A DNA stretch of 64,000 bases from positions 1 through 64,000 of the forward strand of contig NZ_DATCTU010000104.1 of the NCBI RefSeq assembly GCF_036567765.1, given 5' to 3'. The stretch is from Pseudobacteroides sp. (GTDB lineage: Bacteria > Bacillota > Clostridia > Acetivibrionales > DSM-2933). How positions within the stretch are numbered: the first letter of the stretch is position 1; every line of letters begins with the position of its first letter. A program made the position numbers and the translations under genes. The notes under the pieces were generated by a model. That model saw only the letters and a program-made list of their open reading frames with translations. It was not told the origin of the DNA and did no database searches. Below, in pieces: positions 60,607-64,000 of this stretch.

Positions 60607-63066
60607 CTATTTTACTTTATAAATATTGGTATTATTTTGCTTGAAAGTCCTTACCTTTTCAAAAACAGTTCCAAGCAGAATTTCATCAAGGTCTTTAGCC
60701 TCATTTCTCATTCCATCATCTACCAATATATATGATATGTTACCTTCTTCTAAAAGCTTCTTGAGTTCCGCTTCATCCTTGCAAGTATAAATACGCTTTA
60801 CGATACTCTCTCTGCTATTGGTATCATATCCTGCACTCCATGCATAATAAGGATGTCCGTAATAAATCGGCCTTCCTGCCAGTAGAACCGAATCCAGAAC
60901 ATTTGCTGTAGTAAGAAATACATCCCTTGGCTCGGTATTTTCCTTGACCCAGGTAGTTATAGGATCATTTACGGAATACTTGACATTTTGATAATAATTC
61001 ATATTGAAAAGGGTTTTTAAATCTATAAATCCTGTAAATGTAAGGACAAATACCAATAAACCTGCTACAGCTTTCACAACAACACCTTTTTTAATATACA
61101 TCCTGTAAATAAAATTTGCCATAATAATATCAAATAAAATAGAAGTAATCATTATATACTTGTGATTTACAGGTACATCAGGACTAAGCTTCAAAGTGGC
61201 AGCAATAACCCAAGGCATAAGGAATGCCAATGCCAGCCACTTTCCTCCTTTAGGTGTTACAGGATAATCCATAACGGAATTTGCTATTATGGTGGTAACA
61301 AGCATTAGGATAATTACAGCTGCCTTAAAAATAATATGTACATCCGGGAACAGTAATATGGAGCCGCCTATCAGTGAAGTAACAACTACCAGCGAAATCC
61401 ACCTTATTATCCCCTTAGGAATGCTAAAAACAGCTATTAACATAATATAAGGCATAATACCTAAAAGCTCTATAAAGTATTTTATTACATAAGGCATCAT
61501 TTGGATAATAACGCCAATAAGTGCTCCATATTGGTGTGCGTCCCTATACTGAGTAAATTCATACATCATATCAGGAGGAAATGTTGTTAAAAAACCTATA
61601 TACAGCTCCGGCTTCACAGCTGCCTGCCCTGCTCCCATAAACAGGTTCTGCTGCAGAAATGAAAGAAGTACGGTTATTAGGGCGATTCCCAAATACTCAA
61701 GACGCCTTTTTGACATAATCGCCATTATGCAAAGTATCGGCAATGTTGCAATTGTTACTGCACCATTCCAGAATGTCATTAGCCCTAGTATAAGTCCTAG
61801 GGAAACGGTTCTTTTAATATCCCTCGGAATCCAGGCTTCCTTTGACAGCAAAAATTCTTTCAGCCAATTTTTCTTATAGAGGCTGCTATAGCTTAACTCT
61901 TCATTATTTGATGCAGTACTTTCAGTACCATCATTGGAAATATCCTCTTCCGCTTCACTGCTCTGGGAGCCGGTCTCACTTAACCTTTTTATTTCTTCCC
62001 TTGTATTGGATTTCACCTTTTTGAGTGCTCCGATCATACTTCTAAACATAGGATACACTGCAATAAGGATCAAAACCATAATACCCAGTGAAAAAGCCAA
62101 ATGCCTTTGATTTACATAAACGTTCTGTGCATAGAGGCCCCAGGCTTCCTGACTTGAAGACCTTCCTATGTGTCCCGAGGCGTTATCCCATAGGGATTTT
62201 AATATGTCCACAAAGGGAATATTTTCCCTCATTTTATCGGTTATGTAAGTAAAATCTGCAAAGGAGCTTCTAAATCCAAAAAGAAACGCAGCTAAAAATC
62301 CTGTTCCCCTTGCTCCCATCAACATGACGACAAAGGAATACAAAAGCATCAAGAACGCTACAAGTGAGAGGATACTAGGCGTATTAAATGCAAAGTCTAT
62401 TCTCATACCCATATATTCCAGATTGCCGGCAAGAAATTGAAACATAAAATGGTATCTTATTTTGCCGTCAGGAAAATGGGGATATTGTGTAGGAAAATTT
62501 GAACCATCCGAAAATGATCTGATCATTGACATATGGGGCCCAAAATCGCTGTGAACAGTGCCTCCTACCGTTAAATCCTTGCCGCTGACGTTTAATGTCA
62601 AAAACATAAAAAATGTAACAATAATAGATGAGATAAGGATAAACCCAAGCTCCCACCTGTTTCTTGAGATAAATGAACCTATGCCACTTAAGCCAAGGCT
62701 TAAACGATCTTTTATAAAAGACCTGAACTCATCTTTTCTTTTAAATACGATTACGGCTGAAAAAATGACAAAAATACTAAAGGAAATTATATTTCCCATA
62801 AGCAGGGGCTTATCGGTGAAGCGATTTGAAACAGCCGCACCAATATAAGCAAGCCAAGTAATGAGCATAGTTCCTACCAAATAGGAAGAAGGTATTGTTA
62901 CCATCCAGTTTTCCAGTTTGATGGGCTTACCAAACAGGCTTATAGTTTTATGCACTCTGAACAACCCTGGTATAACCTTCTTTAGAAGATTATATGCTAC
63001 AAATGAGGCAATAATAAAATAGCTGGCCCCCAGAAGTAATCCCAGGATAAAACGAATCACTTCCAT
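60607..63066 (-). CDS. Large polytopic membrane protein, GT-C-like
   Basis: This 819-residue protein has roughly 18 membrane segments. A large first external loop contains GGTVHSDFGPHMSMIRSFSDG (about 175-195), the kind of acidic motif at the catalytic loop of GT-C transferases, and PHFPDGKIRYHFMFQF. A polar insertion rich in Ser and Glu (about 350-385) lies between membrane helices. A C-terminal external domain of about 100 residues (ITTWVKENTEPRDVFLTTANVLDS to NTNIYKVK) resembles the soluble tails of such proteins. I do not know its specific family. It sits between the partial GT2 gene and the discoidin GT-C gene. AAAGGGGG precedes the ATG. Confidence 0.7.
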   Translation of the reverse strand: MEVIRFILGLLLGASYFIIASFVAYNLLKKVIPGLFRVHKTISLFGKPIKLENWMVTIPSSYLVGTMLITWLAYIGAAVSNRFTDKPLLMGNIISFSIFVIFSAVIVFKRKDEFRSFIKDRLSLGLSGIGSFISRNRWELGFILISSIIVTFFMFLTLNVSGKDLTVGGTVHSDFGPHMSMIRSFSDGSNFPTQYPHFPDGKIRYHFMFQFLAGNLEYMGMRIDFAFNTPSILSLVAFLMLLYSFVVMLMGARGTGFLAAFLFGFRSSFADFTYITDKMRENIPFVDILKSLWDNASGHIGRSSSQEAWGLYAQNVYVNQRHLAFSLGIMVLILIAVYPMFRSMIGALKKVKSNTREEIKRLSETGSQSSEAEEDISNDGTESTASNNEELSYSSLYKKNWLKEFLLSKEAWIPRDIKRTVSLGLILGLMTFWNGAVTIATLPILCIMAIMSKRRLEYLGIALITVLLSFLQQNLFMGAGQAAVKPELYIGFLTTFPPDMMYEFTQYRDAHQYGALIGVIIQMMPYVIKYFIELLGIMPYIMLIAVFSIPKGIIRWISLVVVTSLIGGSILLFPDVHIIFKAAVIILMLVTTIIANSVMDYPVTPKGGKWLALAFLMPWVIAATLKLSPDVPVNHKYIMITSILFDIIMANFIYRMYIKKGVVVKAVAGLLVFVLTFTGFIDLKTLFNMNYYQNVKYSVNDPITTWVKENTEPRDVFLTTANVLDSVLLAGRPIYYGHPYYAWSAGYDTNSRESIVKRIYTCKDEAELKKLLEEGNISYILVDDGMRNEAKDLDEILLGTVFEKVRTFKQNNTNIYKVK

Positions 63067-63100
63067 TAAATAATTCCCCCTTTAAAATATTTATTTTAAT

Positions 63101-64000
63101 TTATTTAGTTGACATAACTGTGCTATCTACTTTCTCAGCAACGAGGTATCTGGGTCTTTGCTTAACTTCCTCGTATATTTTTGCAATATAGGATCCGATA
63201 ATTCCTAAACTGATCATAAGAATGCTCCCAATAATAAGAAGCAATAAAATTACAGTAGTGAACCCATCAACTGCATGACCTTTAAAATACATATATAATG
63301 ATTCTATACCAAGGGGTATTGCACCTAGTAAAAACAATATTCCTAAAAAAGTAACGATGTATAATGGCAGTGAAGAGAAGGATGTTATAGCATTTACTGC
63401 CAGCTTTACAAGCCTTAAGGGTGACCATTTTGAGCTCCCTTCCATTCTTTCGGCAACTACAAAAGGTATCTGAACTTTTTTGTAGCCTACCCATGTTGAC
63501 ATTCCTCTGAAAAATGTATTTCTTTCGCTCATAAGCTTCCATGCATCCACAACCTTTTTATCAAGGAGCTTAAAATCCGATGCACCTCCAAAATCGAACC
63601 CTGACAGCTTATTTAATATATTATAAAACAACAGAGAGCCTAATTTATATGTGATACTCTCTTTCCCCCTTGAAGCTTTAACACACTCCACGATGTCAAA
63701 GCCTTCGTTTTCCCATAGATAAACCATCTCAGTAATTTTCTCAGGAGGGTGCTGCAGATCAGAATCCATTACAATACAGGCATCGCTTGAAGCATGCTCC
63801 AGTCCCGCACATAACGCAGCTTCCTTGCCAAAATTCCTGCTGAGCTTTATTGCCAATACACCTTCTAGCAACAATGAAATCCTCTTTAGTTCACCCCAGG
63901 TATTGTCCCTTGATCCATCATCAACCAATATAAAGTTATGCTTAATACCATTTTTATTAAGGATATCATGGATTATTTTAATATTTTTTTGTATATGCTT
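63101..64000 (-). CDS. GT2 glycosyltransferase (GtrB-like), 5' end outside the window
   Basis: The open frame continues without a stop to the right edge, so about 24 codons beyond the first internal start are visible and the true start lies outside. The visible 299 residues include FILVDDGSRDNTWGEL, SRNFGKEAALCAGLE, MDSDLQHPPEKI and a GASDFKLLDKKV segment. Two C-terminal membrane helices and SYIAKIYEEVKQRPRYLVAEK follow. It is the same class of polyprenyl-phosphate sugar transferase as the gene at 53595, so two such donors may be made at the two ends of the operon. Confidence 0.88.
   Translation of the reverse strand, partial: KHIQKNIKIIHDILNKNGIKHNFILVDDGSRDNTWGELKRISLLLEGVLAIKLSRNFGKEAALCAGLEHASSDACIVMDSDLQHPPEKITEMVYLWENEGFDIVECVKASRGKESITYKLGSLLFYNILNKLSGFDFGGASDFKLLDKKVVDAWKLMSERNTFFRGMSTWVGYKKVQIPFVVAERMEGSSKWSPLRLVKLAVNAITSFSSLPLYIVTFLGILFLLGAIPLGIESLYMYFKGHAVDGFTTVILLLLIIGSILMISLGIIGSYIAKIYEEVKQRPRYLVAEKVDSTVMSTK

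Overview
The window comes from a low-GC, Gram-positive, spore-forming, cellulolytic clostridium. Five genes encode secreted proteins carrying dockerin modules (two GH9 cellulases, one GH48 cellulase, one GH10 xylanase, one beta-propeller protein). Spo0A, clostridial-type pyruvate:ferredoxin oxidoreductase, strong AAGGGGG/GGAGG ribosome binding sites and a large Firmicute SRP RNA fit the same picture. Three dockerins are preceded by an X-module resembling the X-dockerin (type II) tail of clostridial scaffoldins. Enzymes bearing type II dockerins are the known 'reversed' arrangement of Pseudobacteroides (Bacteroides) cellulosolvens, so that species or a close relative is my best guess. This is an inference from modules, not a database match.

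Layout. 0-5 kb: phosphodiesterase, YdcF-like and small membrane proteins, then a sugar-sensor/GGDEF protein. 5-13 kb: the housekeeping block SRP RNA-dnaX-ybaB-recR, split by two divergent cellulosomal genes (GH9-CBM3c and GH10-CBM6). 13-18 kb: phosphopantetheinyl transferase, a response-regulator GGDEF protein, a PfkB kinase, two tiny paralogous genes and a peptidoglycan-binding secreted protein behind a c-di-AMP riboswitch. 18-25 kb: a sugar nucleotidyltransferase/phosphomannomutase-like fusion, an RluA-type pseudouridine synthase, and a compact operon of TPR-membrane protein, membrane protein and TPR-AAA ATPase. 25-31 kb: CAP-domain protein, proS, ispF, NatAB-like ABC exporter and ispD. 31-34.5 kb: pyruvate:ferredoxin oxidoreductase. 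34.6-44.3 kb: a cellulosomal cluster (dockerin beta-propeller, GH48-CBM3, RNase Z, CBM4-Ig-GH9). 44.3-45.6 kb: AT-rich and gene-free, with one orphan hairpin. 45.6-52.5 kb: aroA, aroK, a Spo0A-type regulator, HU, a Usp-like protein, the two fumarase subunits, a DUF1858 protein and purA. 52.6-53.5 kb: five tRNAs (Lys, Glu, Asp, Thr, Tyr). 53.6-64 kb: one long minus-strand operon for surface glycan assembly, running off the right edge.

How the genes work together. The cellulosomal genes supply an endo- or processive GH9, a processive GH48, a CbhA/CelK-like GH9 and a xylanase, all meant to dock on scaffoldins encoded elsewhere. The released sugars would feed fermentation through pyruvate:ferredoxin oxidoreductase. 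The right-hand operon combines two GT2 transferases of the polyprenyl-phosphate type, two very hydrophobic GT-C-like proteins (one with a discoidin-like domain inserted), an AglD/LPG-synthase-like membrane protein, an FAD oxidoreductase and two tail-anchored carbohydrate-binding surface proteins.

The best leads for something undescribed are the TPR/membrane/AAA operon, the glycan operon with its twin carbohydrate-binding membrane proteins, the N-terminal dockerin on a beta-propeller protein, a G9 tract in the spacer of the xylanase promoter, and a dispersed palindromic repeat family with a partner hairpin whose stem shows compensatory change. No CRISPR array, insertion sequence, transposase or prophage was seen.
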